DNA of 48,392 nt from an uncultured Clostridium sp. (GCA_946545015.1 CAMNMV010000005.1:1-48392), one strand, 5' to 3'. Numbered from the stretch's first letter, positions 37,160-44,749 are shown. Notes: generated by a model from the sequence alone, not told the origin. Program-made: numbers and translations.

Positions 37160-37175
37160 CTACTAAAAAATGCAA
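37147..37175 (-). promoter_or_regulatory. Promoter of the NRPS-kinase operon
   Basis: On the minus strand, TTGCAT (37175-37170), 17 bases, perfect TATAAT (37152-37147). The -35 box is weak, which would fit an activated or repressed promoter. Confidence 0.6.
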
Positions 37176-37265
37176 ATTTTTTGGCGTTTTTTTTAAAATA
37201 TTTTTTATGAAATTGATTAAAAAATTTACATAAGGAAAAAATAGATTTTAGGAGAGTGAATTTTT

Positions 37266-38399
37266 GTGAAAATTGTAAGGAAAAAGAGCAGTAAGAATTT
37301 TTTTATTATAGTTATTATATTAGTAGGATTTCTTGTGATTTTTAGATATTTTAATAATGTTTATTCATTTAATGAAAATAAAAGTGAAAAATATAATGTT
37401 GCAAAAGTTGAATCCACAACTTATTCAGAAAATGTGGAAAACATAGAAGAAAAAAGTAAAAATTTATCAGATGTTATTGAAGATGTAACCAAAAGTGTTG
37501 TTGGAATTTCAAAATTAAAAAGTACGGGAAAATCAATTTTTACTAATAGCAATGAAGGGAAAATGGGTATTGGTACAGGAATTATAGTAAGCTCAAATGG
37601 ATATATTTTAAGTAATGAACATTTAACTGGAGAAAAATTTAGTAAATGCTATGTTAATTTAGAAGATGGAAGAAGTTTTGATGGAACAGTAGTATGGAGT
37701 GACAAAGATTTAGATTTATCTATTACAAAGATAAAAGCAAAAGATTTGCCAGTAGCAAAATTAGGTGATTCATCAAAAATAAGAGTAGGGGAGAATGTTT
37801 ATGCAATAGGTAATCCAATTGGATTTGAATTTAGAAGAACTGTTACTTCTGGTATTGTTAGTGCAAAAAACAGAACAATAAAAATTGATGAGGGAGAGAG
37901 TTCATCATATATGACAGATTTAATTCAAACTGATGCAACTATAAATCCAGGAAATAGTGGTGGACCATTAATTTATCCAAATGGGGAAGTTATAGGAATA
38001 AATACTGTTAAAATTTCTTCAGCTGAAGGCATTGGTTTTGCAGTACCAATTAATGTTGTGAAGAATGTAATAAAAAAATTTGAAGAAGAAAATAAATTTG
38101 ATGAAGCAACAATTGGTATTTATGGATATGACAAAGAAGTTGTTCCATATTTGGCTGAAAGTAATATTAATTTTTCTAAGGGGATATATGTAGCAAAAAT
38201 CATAAAAAATACTCCAGCAAGTAGTAGTGAATTAAAAGAAGGAGATATTATTACTGCTTTTGATGATGTAGAAATAAATACGATGAATGAGTTAAAAGAA
38301 TATATTTATAGTAAAAATATAGGAGATGAAATAAAACTAAATATTACAAGAGGAAGAATAAATAAAGAGATAATGATTAGGCTAGGGAGAAAAAGTTAA
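37266..38399 (+). CDS. HtrA/DegP-like membrane-anchored serine protease
   Basis: The protein has 377 residues. One N-terminal membrane segment (about 11-29) anchors an outer trypsin-like domain with His119 (GYILSNEHL), Asp150 (DLDLSITKI) and Ser231 in GNSGGPL, followed by one PDZ domain (about 300-375, KGIYVAKIIKNTPA). The catalytic triad is complete. HtrA proteases degrade or refold damaged envelope proteins under stress. The start is a GTG at 37266 with AGGAG 11 bases upstream; no nearby ATG fits. It is divergent from the NRPS operon, sharing a spacer of about 170 bases, and ends at a strong terminator. It may simply be housekeeping, or it may be co-regulated with the NRPS. Confidence 0.92.
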   Translation: MKIVRKKSSKNFFIIVIILVGFLVIFRYFNNVYSFNENKSEKYNVAKVESTTYSENVENIEEKSKNLSDVIEDVTKSVVGISKLKSTGKSIFTNSNEGKMGIGTGIIVSSNGYILSNEHLTGEKFSKCYVNLEDGRSFDGTVVWSDKDLDLSITKIKAKDLPVAKLGDSSKIRVGENVYAIGNPIGFEFRRTVTSGIVSAKNRTIKIDEGESSSYMTDLIQTDATINPGNSGGPLIYPNGEVIGINTVKISSAEGIGFAVPINVVKNVIKKFEEENKFDEATIGIYGYDKEVVPYLAESNINFSKGIYVAKIIKNTPASSSELKEGDIITAFDDVEINTMNELKEYIYSKNIGDEIKLNITRGRINKEIMIRLGRKS

Positions 38400-38424
38400 T
38401 AAAATAGAAAATAATAAACAATGT

Positions 38425-38454
38425 AAAAGGTGAGTTCATTTGAACTCACCTTTT
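38425..38454. terminator. Bidirectional terminator after the HtrA-like gene
   Basis: AAAAGGTGAGTTCA and TGAACTCACCTTTT pair perfectly with a two-base loop. It also closes the minus-strand operon to the right. Confidence 0.95.
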
Positions 38455-38476
38455 GTTAAATCTTAAGGTAGATTTA

Positions 38477-39496
38477 TTAATTATTTACTTTATATTCACC
38501 TCTTTTTTCTGATATAATCCGGCCTTTTTTCTTTGCAGAATAAATCCATCCACATATTGTGTTTTTGTTTACATTTTCAAAAACTTTATATAAGTCTTTG
38601 GTAGTGAAACAGTCATGAGTAGAAACAAACTGATTGAACCTTGCTATATCAGTAGAACCAGTAGCTATCTCATTATTCGAACTAGTTTCTGAAATAAAAT
38701 TAAATGCATTAGGCAAAGAGTTTTTTAATGAAGTAAGAGCTTCAGAACTAAGATTCCCAAGAATCTTAGTAACTCTATTTTCATTTATAAATTGCCCTCT
38801 CGACAATGAAGCATATGTACTTGTAAATGAAAAGTCATAGAAATATCTAAAGTCCTTGTCTTTTACAAGTTCAAAGTTTACTTCGTTTTGCTTGAAACCG
38901 CCCAAAGGCACTATAAATGTTAAATTATCCAATTTTTCAACGACTATGCCTGTAGCAGCGATTCCCTGCATTTCGTCCGACATATGAATCCCATAGTATA
39001 TTTCAACTATGTTACCTACATCAAACTCCACAGGGTTTTCATTTGCAAAGTTTAACTGCAATTCAGTTCTTAAAGTAAGAATATAAGCAGCTATTGTCTT
39101 GGCCCGAATATTTTTGTTTTTAATCAGCCAGTTGAGTGATTTCGAAAGACTAGACAGTAAAGATTCTATTTCTTCCGAATCATCATCTGTATCCAAATCT
39201 ATCTCGGGTATGCATCCTAAAGTAGTAGCAGATTTGCTAGTGGTAACAGTGGGGTGAGTGGTCTCGGTGGGAACCACGAATTCTCCATTTTCGATATCAA
39301 TTTTTGAGATTTCGAAATTATCAAAAATAAAATCGATAAATATCTCAAGGTTTGCATCATTGGGAAGATCGATAGAAATATTGGAATTATCAAAGTTTAC
39401 CGAAATTTTTGATTCCAGTTTACTTGCGAAAACCAAAGTTCTTGCTATCGCAGTACGTACCATTTCGTCTGATCTTAATGAAAAAGTCAATTTCAT
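38477..39496 (-). CDS. Unrecognised protein with a degenerate MazF/PemK-like region and C-terminal winged-helix-like region
   Basis: The protein has 339 residues and no family was recognised with certainty. Residues 1-75 are an alpha/beta region; 76-110 are Ser/Thr/Asp-rich linker. Residues about 157-262 (VGNIVEIYYGIHMSDEMQGI, GIVVEKL, TFIVPLGG, then YASLSRGQFINENRVTKILG) follow the strand order of a PemK/MazF fold but lack the usual Arg and Thr active-site positions. Residues about 284-338 look like a small winged helix. Its start overlaps the stop of the upstream gene by four bases (ATGA), and GGAG precedes it, so the two are co-translated. GC-rich codons (CGG, TCG, ATC, CAC) are more frequent than in neighbouring genes, which suggests transfer. 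Confidence 0.7.
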   Translation of the reverse strand: MKLTFSLRSDEMVRTAIARTLVFASKLESKISVNFDNSNISIDLPNDANLEIFIDFIFDNFEISKIDIENGEFVVPTETTHPTVTTSKSATTLGCIPEIDLDTDDDSEEIESLLSSLSKSLNWLIKNKNIRAKTIAAYILTLRTELQLNFANENPVEFDVGNIVEIYYGIHMSDEMQGIAATGIVVEKLDNLTFIVPLGGFKQNEVNFELVKDKDFRYFYDFSFTSTYASLSRGQFINENRVTKILGNLSSEALTSLKNSLPNAFNFISETSSNNEIATGSTDIARFNQFVSTHDCFTTKDLYKVFENVNKNTICGWIYSAKKKGRIISEKRGEYKVNN

Positions 39497-40488
39497 GATA
39501 AAGCTCCTTTCAGCTTAATAATTCTAGAGATTAAACGTATGAATTGAATGGTTTGGATTTTTTTTCCGTAGTTGTCTTTTACTCGTGCGATAATTAATCT
39601 TTCGATTTCACTAGCCGATATAGACTTGTTTTTGGATATTATTTCTGAAAGTTCCTTTAAATTTTTGGAAGCATTTAACGAAATAAGAATACCCTCGCAA
39701 AGATAATTCATACCGTTCTTCTTCATGTTAAAGCCAAAGACTTCTAAAATTTTAGTGATTTTTTCCATGTCAGACTGATCCGTATCCATAATATTGATTA
39801 TCTTTTCAGTATCAATATCTTTCAAAAGTTCAATCTGAGTGGGAGAAAAAACTTTAGGTGTGTTAGTGTTAATTTCAAGAGTATTTTGTATCAGTGGATT
39901 AACAAACTGATCCATAAAAGTTCTGTTCATTCTCCCCAAATACTTTAAAAGCTTATCCTTTGAAATAACTCTTAGGTGATCAACAAGCAAAATGTTTTCC
40001 TTATTGGATACATGTGCTGTCGAAAAATCGTCCATGTTTTCTTCCGAAAAATGGAATTTAATCCTTGATGAATTAAGTTCTTTAATTGCAGAAGTTGTAC
40101 AAGGTGCTACTATCGTCGTAGGGCTGTAGAGGTTATCATCATTATGCTTAACAACGATACAATACCTAGTGAAAGCTTGTTCGAAACCTGTTGGCTCACC
40201 TAAATCACAAAGATATACTTCGCCACGCATGACTGTGTTGTACAATATGTGTTTAGATGGTGAGACACTTTTAGAAACATCTTCATTTTCAACATTAAGA
40301 TTTTGTTCGCTTTCATAATTAGATGCTGCAGATACTTCAGCACAATCCAAAATGTTGCCTAAAATGTTTTCCGAAATTTCGTGTTCGATTAATATTTTGT
40401 CTGATTCGATTTCTCCTACGATGTGATTAATCGCAAAGAGTTTTGTGATCCTCCGTAAATCACTATTTTTGACTGCTAACTGTAACAT
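39493..40488 (-). CDS. MazF/PemK-like domain fused to Spo0A-C-like DNA-binding domain
   Basis: The protein has 331 residues. Residues about 87-205 resemble MazF/PemK toxins: MRGEVYLCDLGEPTGFEQAF, TRYCIVVKH with the conserved Arg108, SPTTIVAPCTT, then ILLVDHLRVISKDKLLKYLG. Residues about 238-310 resemble the Spo0A C-terminal DNA-binding domain (ITKILEVFGFNMKKNGMNYL, then SISASEIERLIIARV). The N-terminal 80 residues are unclassified. It is the first gene of a two-gene operon, with GGAGG before its ATG and its own promoter. No classical MazE-like antitoxin is seen. It could be a regulator that reuses a toxin fold, or a toxin-antitoxin variant. Base usage differs from its neighbours. Confidence 0.72.
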   Translation of the reverse strand: MLQLAVKNSDLRRITKLFAINHIVGEIESDKILIEHEISENILGNILDCAEVSAASNYESEQNLNVENEDVSKSVSPSKHILYNTVMRGEVYLCDLGEPTGFEQAFTRYCIVVKHNDDNLYSPTTIVAPCTTSAIKELNSSRIKFHFSEENMDDFSTAHVSNKENILLVDHLRVISKDKLLKYLGRMNRTFMDQFVNPLIQNTLEINTNTPKVFSPTQIELLKDIDTEKIINIMDTDQSDMEKITKILEVFGFNMKKNGMNYLCEGILISLNASKNLKELSEIISKNKSISASEIERLIIARVKDNYGKKIQTIQFIRLISRIIKLKGALS

Positions 40489-40613
40489 AGATGTCCTCCA
40501 TTCTAAGTTTTTAGTTAATTGGTTGTTGGTGAATAAAAATAAAAAAATATCATCCTCCTTTAAGATTTATTTGATGGATATAAAAATTCCACCATATTAA
40601 GTGTTATGTTAAC

Positions 40614-40642
40614 ATTATATCATATTTTGTTAGAATTTTCAA
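40614..40642 (-). promoter_or_regulatory. Promoter of the MazF-like operon
   Basis: On the minus strand, TTGAAA (40642-40637), 17 bases, TATAAT (40619-40614). The leader is about 120 bases and holds an extra AAAGGAGG directly followed by ATG, far upstream of the real start. Confidence 0.7.
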
Positions 40643-40674
40643 ATAAAAAAGATCTCAAATAAAATTGAGATCTT
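40643..40674 (-). terminator. Terminator of tRNA-Arg
   Basis: On the minus strand, AAGATCTCAA pairs with TTGAGATCTT, followed by six T. It abuts the CCA end of the tRNA. Confidence 0.9.
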
Positions 40675-40750
40675 GGTGCACCAGGAGGGATTCGAACCCC
40701 CGATCTTCCGGTTCGTAGCCGAACACTTTATCCAGCTAAGCTACTGGTGC
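40674..40750 (-). tRNA. tRNA-Arg (ACG)
   Basis: On the minus strand the acceptor GCACCAG pairs with CTGGTGC. The anticodon loop is CTACGAA with anticodon ACG (read as ICG). The T arm is GGGTTCGAATCCC and CCA is encoded. Confidence 0.95.
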
Positions 40751-40760
40751 GTACTTGTTT

Positions 40761-40789
40761 ATTATACAGTGATTTTGTAAATTATTCAA
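40761..40789 (-). promoter_or_regulatory. Promoter of tRNA-Arg
   Basis: On the minus strand, TTGAAT (40789-40784), 17 bases, TATAAT (40766-40761), about 10 bases from the tRNA. Confidence 0.82.
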
Positions 40790-40829
40790 TAGAAAAATTT
40801 AATTTTATTGATTTTTTTTGAAAAAAATC

Positions 40830-40858
40830 TTGCAAAGTTAGAAAAAGTGTGCTATTAT
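40830..40858 (+). promoter_or_regulatory. Promoter of tRNA-Pro
   Basis: TTGCAA, 17 bases, TATTAT, ending 22 bases before the tRNA. Confidence 0.8.
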
Positions 40859-40880
40859 ATATAAGCATTTGAAAATAAAT

Positions 40881-40956
40881 CGAGGCGTAGCGCAGTTGGT
40901 AGCGCGCGTGGTTTGGGACCATGAGGTCGCAGGTTCGATCCCTGTCGCCTCGACCA
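40881..40956 (+). tRNA. tRNA-Pro (TGG)
   Basis: The acceptor CGAGGCG pairs with CGCCTCG. The anticodon loop is TTTGGGA with anticodon TGG. The T arm is AGGTTCGATCCCT and CCA is encoded. Confidence 0.95.
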
Positions 40957-40960
40957 GAAA

Positions 40961-40990
40961 AAGGAGCTTTATACAAGCTCCTTATATTTT
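40961..40990 (+). terminator. Terminator of tRNA-Pro
   Basis: AAGGAGCTT pairs with AAGCTCCTT around six bases, followed by ATATTTTTAT. Confidence 0.88.
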
Positions 40991-41015
40991 TATTTAAAGA
41001 TAGGAGTTTGATGAT

Positions 41016-41573
41016 ATGGAGATTATAATAAACAAAATTGATAATAAAAAAGAATCATTAGACGAATCTTTTAGCATAGTGAATTCTTATAAAAAGATAT
41101 TTAAAAATTATAATGCAAAAATATGGAAAAGAAGTACAAAATTAAAACTTTTTTTACTATTTGATCTAATATATTTAGCTTTTATAACTGTACTTTTGAT
41201 ATTTAAACCTGCAAGCACATATTATGTTTGCTTAGGAATAGCATTTATGGCGTTTGTATTAGTTCTCGCAAGTTATATAAAATATAATAAATATTTAAAT
41301 TTTATTGCAAGTAGAGAGACAAATTCAATTTTTAAAATAAATGAAGAAAAAATAGAATTAGACAACAAAGTTTTAAATGTTAATTATAAGGCAAATTGGG
41401 AAGATATAAAATTTATTTTATTTACTGATAAAAATATAGCATTCTTCCCTGTGTTAGAAAAAGTTAAAGGAAGTTATGTAATAATTATTCCTAGAATGTA
41501 TGAAAAAGAAGTAAAAGAAGCAATCGAGAAATGTAGTAAAAGTAATTTAATTGTATATAATAAAAATAAATAA
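41016..41573 (+). CDS. YcxB-like membrane protein
   Basis: The protein has 185 residues with two adjacent membrane segments (about 43-60 and 66-88), then a cytoplasmic domain with IFKINEEKIELDN, the conserved W-E-D-I (about 128-131), and a closing YVIIIPRMYEKE, as in the C-terminal YcxB-like domain. The function of this family is unknown. TAGGAG lies nine bases before the ATG; an overlapping ATG at 41011 is out of frame. No promoter of its own was recognised, so it may depend on read-through from tRNA-Pro or on a weak promoter. Confidence 0.75.
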   Translation: MEIIINKIDNKKESLDESFSIVNSYKKIFKNYNAKIWKRSTKLKLFLLFDLIYLAFITVLLIFKPASTYYVCLGIAFMAFVLVLASYIKYNKYLNFIASRETNSIFKINEEKIELDNKVLNVNYKANWEDIKFILFTDKNIAFFPVLEKVKGSYVIIIPRMYEKEVKEAIEKCSKSNLIVYNKNK

Positions 41574-41594
41574 ATTAAAAAAATGAAAGTAAGA

Positions 41595-41627
41595 CAATAA
41601 AAAAGAAGCATGGCTTCTTTTTTATTG
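41595..41627. terminator. Bidirectional terminator between convergent genes
   Basis: CAATAAAAAAGAAGC and its exact complement are separated by ATG. The T-rich arms face both ways. Confidence 0.92.
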
Positions 41628-41642
41628 TTTTTATATTTTAAA

Positions 41643-42233
41643 TTAGTTTGTATAAGCGAAATATGAACATGTATTGTCTCTTGTACTAAATGTTGCGCTT
41701 ATGTATCCGCCTTTTTCATTAACCCAAACATAATTTTTAGTATATTTTGTTTTTTCAGTTAATGTTCCGTCTACACCACCTACAGCTTCTTTAAAATCAT
41801 CATAAGAAACTTTTTCTCCACCTTGGATTTTAGATTTTAAATCAGATGCATTTTTTAATGTAACTCTAGAATCTTTTAAATCATTTTTATTATATGATAA
41901 TTTAATATCGGCTGTTTTACCAGTTGCTGAATAATATTTTAATGTTATTTTATAATCTCCACCAAAATCATATTCATAGATATAGTATTTTTCATCAGTA
42001 AGAGTTGCATCAGTTCCTACGATTTTGTTAGCTTCCTCAATAGTATTAGTAGGTTCTAACTTTTCGATTAATTCATATGCTTTATTATTTTTTCCAGATT
42101 CTTCCTTTTTTTCTTCTTGTGCTTGAACAGGATTTTCAGTACTTGTAGTATTTTGTTCACCACATCCAGTTAAAAGTAATAATCCAGCTAATAACATTAT
42201 AATTACTAAAATACTTGCTATAGTCTTTTTCAT
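41643..42233 (-). CDS. Lipoprotein with two BLIP/SmpA-like repeats
   Basis: The protein has 196 residues. The signal peptide ends in the lipobox LLLTGC with Cys24 as the lipid-bearing residue, followed by a polar Gln/Glu/Lys linker. Two related halves follow (about 53-110 and 130-196): each has an EANKIVGTDATLTDE- or FKEAVGGVDGTLTEK-like helix-turn, then YYIYEYDF or NYVWVNEKGGYISATF strands. This layout resembles the tandem fold of BLIP-like and SmpA/OmlA-like proteins. It is anchored on the outer face of the membrane; its function is unknown. The ATG at 42233 is chosen because AAAGGAGGC precedes it; an in-frame ATG 18 bases upstream overlaps that site. Confidence 0.82.
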   Translation of the reverse strand: MKKTIASILVIIMLLAGLLLLTGCGEQNTTSTENPVQAQEEKKEESGKNNKAYELIEKLEPTNTIEEANKIVGTDATLTDEKYYIYEYDFGGDYKITLKYYSATGKTADIKLSYNKNDLKDSRVTLKNASDLKSKIQGGEKVSYDDFKEAVGGVDGTLTEKTKYTKNYVWVNEKGGYISATFSTRDNTCSYFAYTN

Positions 42234-42363
42234 TTTATCGCCTCCTTTCATTAAATTGCTAGTGGGTATTTTACCATATAAAGTTGAAATTTAAAATAGT
42301 TTTGTCAAAATTTATAATAAATATTTATTATAAAAAATTAAATTTATGATATAAAAAAGAAAG

Positions 42364-42386
42364 ACCTAGGAGTATAACTCCTAGGT
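42364..42386 (-). terminator. Terminator of the small membrane protein gene
   Basis: ACCTAGGAGT pairs with ACTCCTAGGT around three bases. On the minus strand a T-rich run follows. Confidence 0.85.
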
Positions 42387-42393
42387 AAAACAA

Positions 42394-42777
42394 TTAACCA
42401 TGAATAGCCATTTCACTATGAGCACTTCTGATATCCTCCAAGATTTCCATTAAGTGTTCCTTATCATCGAGTAATCTTCTGTCATATCTCGCAAGCCATT
42501 TCATATTTTTTTCATAATATGCAAGTATTTGAGATATGAAGTTTTCGAATTCGGTTGCTGCTTCTAGATTGTTGCAAAACTCGATTTTATAATTTTTCTG
42601 ATAAGTTATTACAACTTTTTCTTTTCCGGAAAATTGGAACGCAATAAAATAAATAACTGTTTTGTAGAATTTATCAGCTGCATCCAATTTTTCTAGAAAC
42701 CGAAGCATAGGAAACGCAATCTTTATAAGGAAGAAAAGTGCTAAAACGATAATGAAAAACAAAATAGCTAGTAACAT
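42394..42777 (-). CDS. Unrecognised small membrane protein
   Basis: The protein has 127 residues. One N-terminal membrane segment (about 2-24) is followed by a mostly helical cytoplasmic region with paired charged and aromatic residues (WLARYDRRLLDDKEHLMEIL). No family was recognised. AAGGAGG lies seven bases before the ATG, and a clear terminator follows, so it is a real gene. Codons such as CGG, GCG and TTC are commoner than in its neighbours, like the MazF-like operon 2 kb to the left. Confidence 0.72.
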   Translation of the reverse strand: MLLAILFFIIVLALFFLIKIAFPMLRFLEKLDAADKFYKTVIYFIAFQFSGKEKVVITYQKNYKIEFCNNLEAATEFENFISQILAYYEKNMKWLARYDRRLLDDKEHLMEILEDIRSAHSEMAIHG

Positions 42778-42873
42778 AGAATGACCTCCTTAAAATTTAA
42801 TGCAGGTTTTCCGGCTTATTGGTATTTTTATTATATAGTGCATTATCAAAAAGCGCAAGAAAAATTTGTAATA

Positions 42874-42902
42874 TTGTAAATAAAATTTGTTTATGGTATA
42901 CT
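42874..42902 (+). promoter_or_regulatory. Promoter of the XRE/DUF4097 regulator gene
   Basis: TTGTAA, 17 bases, TATACT. Confidence 0.7.
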
Positions 42903-42910
42903 TTTTTCGA

Positions 42911-42931
42911 AATGCTACGATAAGTAGCATT
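42911..42931 (+). promoter_or_regulatory. Operator-like inverted repeat at the transcription start
   Basis: AATGCTAC, five bases, GTAGCATT, perfect, placed about 9 bases after the -10 box. This is a typical place for an autoregulatory XRE site. Confidence 0.6.
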
Positions 42932-43010
42932 AAATTTTCAAAATGTAAAATAAGTTTGCTTGTTTTTAGAAATAAAAGGATTTAAAGTAATATCAAGGAG
43001 AGTGATTATT

Positions 43011-43856
43011 ATGTTGTTTAATGAAAAATTAAAAAAATTAAGAAAAGAAGAAGGATTAACACAAGAACAATTAGCAGAAAAGTTAAATGTTTCAAGACAA
43101 GCAATTACAAAATGGGAGACAGGAGAAGGTGTACCTGATATCGAAAATATTAAGCAAATAAGCAATTTGTTTAATGTGACAATTGATGAATTACTAAAAG
43201 AAGAAAAAAATATTAATATTGAAAAAAGAGAAAAATATAGTTATGTTGAAGAACTAGAAATAGATCATTCAAAACATTTTGATATTAATATATGTAAAAT
43301 TCAAGAATTAAATATATTATCAAATAATGAAGAAAAAGTAAGAGTAGAGGTATTATCATCTGAAAATGAAAATTTAAATGAAATATTCAAAGTTGAATTT
43401 GATAATATGTACAATAAATTAGATATTGATATTAAAAATAATAAAAAAATAGAAAAGGTTGATAATGTAAAAATTAACTTTTATATACCAGAAAAATATA
43501 TAGATGAAATAGAAGTTAAAACAAAAGCTAAAACCATGAATGTAGCAGATTTAGAAATACAAAAACTTGAATTTGATGGGGAGATAAAATATGTTAATGT
43601 AAAAGATGTTAAAGGTGAAATAGTATTAAATGCAAGTAAATGTGATATAGAAGCAGATTATAATAGATTCGAAGGAAAATTGGAGGTTAATACAATTAAT
43701 TCAACATCAAGAGTTCAAATTCCAAAAGATACAAAATATAAAACTGTATTAAAAGGAACTAAAAATCAATTTGTAAATGAGAAAAATGATGAAGAATCTA
43801 CAAATATTTTAGAATTAAATGGAATTAATAGTAAAATGATTATACTAGAAAAATAA
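43011..43856 (+). CDS. XRE-family regulator with DUF4097-like beta domain
   Basis: The protein has 281 residues. Residues about 5-60 are an XRE/Cro helix-turn-helix (LRKEEGLTQEQLAEKLNVSR, then QAITKWETGEGVPDIENI). Residues about 80-281 form a repeated-strand region with INFYIPEKYIDEIEVKTKAK and later VNTINSTSRVQIPKD, which resembles the DUF4097 beta-helix domain. A DNA-binding domain joined to such a beta-helix is common in Firmicutes, where it is thought to sense envelope or metabolic states, without proof. The ATG at 43011 has AAGGAGAG upstream; an earlier in-frame ATG at 42960 lacks one. Confidence 0.85.
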   Translation: MLFNEKLKKLRKEEGLTQEQLAEKLNVSRQAITKWETGEGVPDIENIKQISNLFNVTIDELLKEEKNINIEKREKYSYVEELEIDHSKHFDINICKIQELNILSNNEEKVRVEVLSSENENLNEIFKVEFDNMYNKLDIDIKNNKKIEKVDNVKINFYIPEKYIDEIEVKTKAKTMNVADLEIQKLEFDGEIKYVNVKDVKGEIVLNASKCDIEADYNRFEGKLEVNTINSTSRVQIPKDTKYKTVLKGTKNQFVNEKNDEESTNILELNGINSKMIILEK

Positions 43857-43898
43857 AATATAAATTAATAAATATAGGAAAAATAAAATAAGAAAAAG

Positions 43899-43925
43899 TA
43901 ATGATAAAATTAATTATTATCATTA
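43899..43925. terminator. AT-rich hairpin, likely bidirectional terminator
   Basis: TAATGATAA pairs with TTATCATTA, with T-rich sequence to the right. It lies between the XRE gene and the convergent Sir2 gene. Confidence 0.65.
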
Positions 43926-43964
43926 TTTTATTATTTTATATATCACATTTATATTTTTATATCT

Positions 43965-44681
43965 TTATATCTTTGAAAAAATATTTCCTAATTTATCATT
44001 AATAACTAAATTAGCAAAGCTATCATATTGAGTTGAATCTTTATTAATTAAAACTAATTTTTTACCTAAATAATAATTAATTAAACTGCTTGCTGGATAA
44101 ACAGTTAATGAGGTTCCAGCTACAATTAGCATATCTGCTTTTGAAATTGCACTAATAGCATTACACCAAGTGGAATCATCTAAGCCTTCTTCATATAAAA
44201 CTACATCTGGCTTGATAATACCACCACAAGAGCATGTAGGGATGCTGTTACTTGTAAAAATATAATTAGCATCATAAAATTTATTACATTTCATGCAATA
44301 GTTTCTATGAATACTCCCGTGTAATTCATATACTGTTTTTGAACCAGCTTTTTGATGTAATCCATCAATATTTTGAGTAATAATTGCTTTCAAATTTCCG
44401 TTTTTTTCTAGATCAACTAGTTTTTGGTGAGTTATATTTGGTTCATAATTTAAAACATTCATTTTTTCTTTATAAAATTTATAAAATTCTTCAGTGTATT
44501 TCATGAAAAAAGTGTGACTTAATATTTGCTCTGGGGGATAATCATATCTTTGGTTATATAATCCATCTTTACTTCTAAAATCAGGTATTCCACTTTCAGT
44601 AGAAACTCCTGCACCTCCAAAGAAAACTATATTATTACTGGAATTTAATAAATTAATAAATTCATCAATTTTATTTTCCAT
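43965..44681 (-). CDS. Sir2-family NAD-dependent protein deacylase
   Basis: The protein has 238 residues, a typical bacterial sirtuin length. GGAGVSTESGIPDFR (22-36) binds NAD, TQNIDGLH is at 102-109, and catalytic His121 is in ELHGS. A complete zinc site has Cys129, Cys132, Cys150 and Cys152. VAGTSLTVYPA (187-197) completes the Rossmann part. It removes acetyl or other acyl groups from protein lysines in the cytoplasm. AAGGAG precedes the ATG at a rather long distance. It is monocistronic. Confidence 0.94.
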   Translation of the reverse strand: MENKIDEFINLLNSSNNIVFFGGAGVSTESGIPDFRSKDGLYNQRYDYPPEQILSHTFFMKYTEEFYKFYKEKMNVLNYEPNITHQKLVDLEKNGNLKAIITQNIDGLHQKAGSKTVYELHGSIHRNYCMKCNKFYDANYIFTSNSIPTCSCGGIIKPDVVLYEEGLDDSTWCNAISAISKADMLIVAGTSLTVYPASSLINYYLGKKLVLINKDSTQYDSFANLVINDKLGNIFSKI

Positions 44682-44714
44682 AATATTTAGTCAACTCCTT
44701 AACAACAAATAAAA

Positions 44715-44749
44715 GAACTAGATAACTTTAACAAAGAGAAATCTAGTTC
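44715..44749. promoter_or_regulatory. Hairpin upstream of the Sir2 gene
   Basis: GAACTAGAT pairs with ATCTAGTTC across 17 bases. It lies 34 bases before the Sir2 start, within its presumed leader. No T run follows. Confidence 0.35.

Noticed and set aside
38400..40750. Integration site with a direct repeat of the tRNA-Arg 3' end
   Set aside because: No copy of the tRNA 3' end was found on the left side of the atypical operon, and no integrase gene is present.
40782..40976. Minus-strand reading frame of 64 residues
   Set aside because: It runs through the whole of tRNA-Pro, its promoter and its terminator, and has no ribosome binding site.
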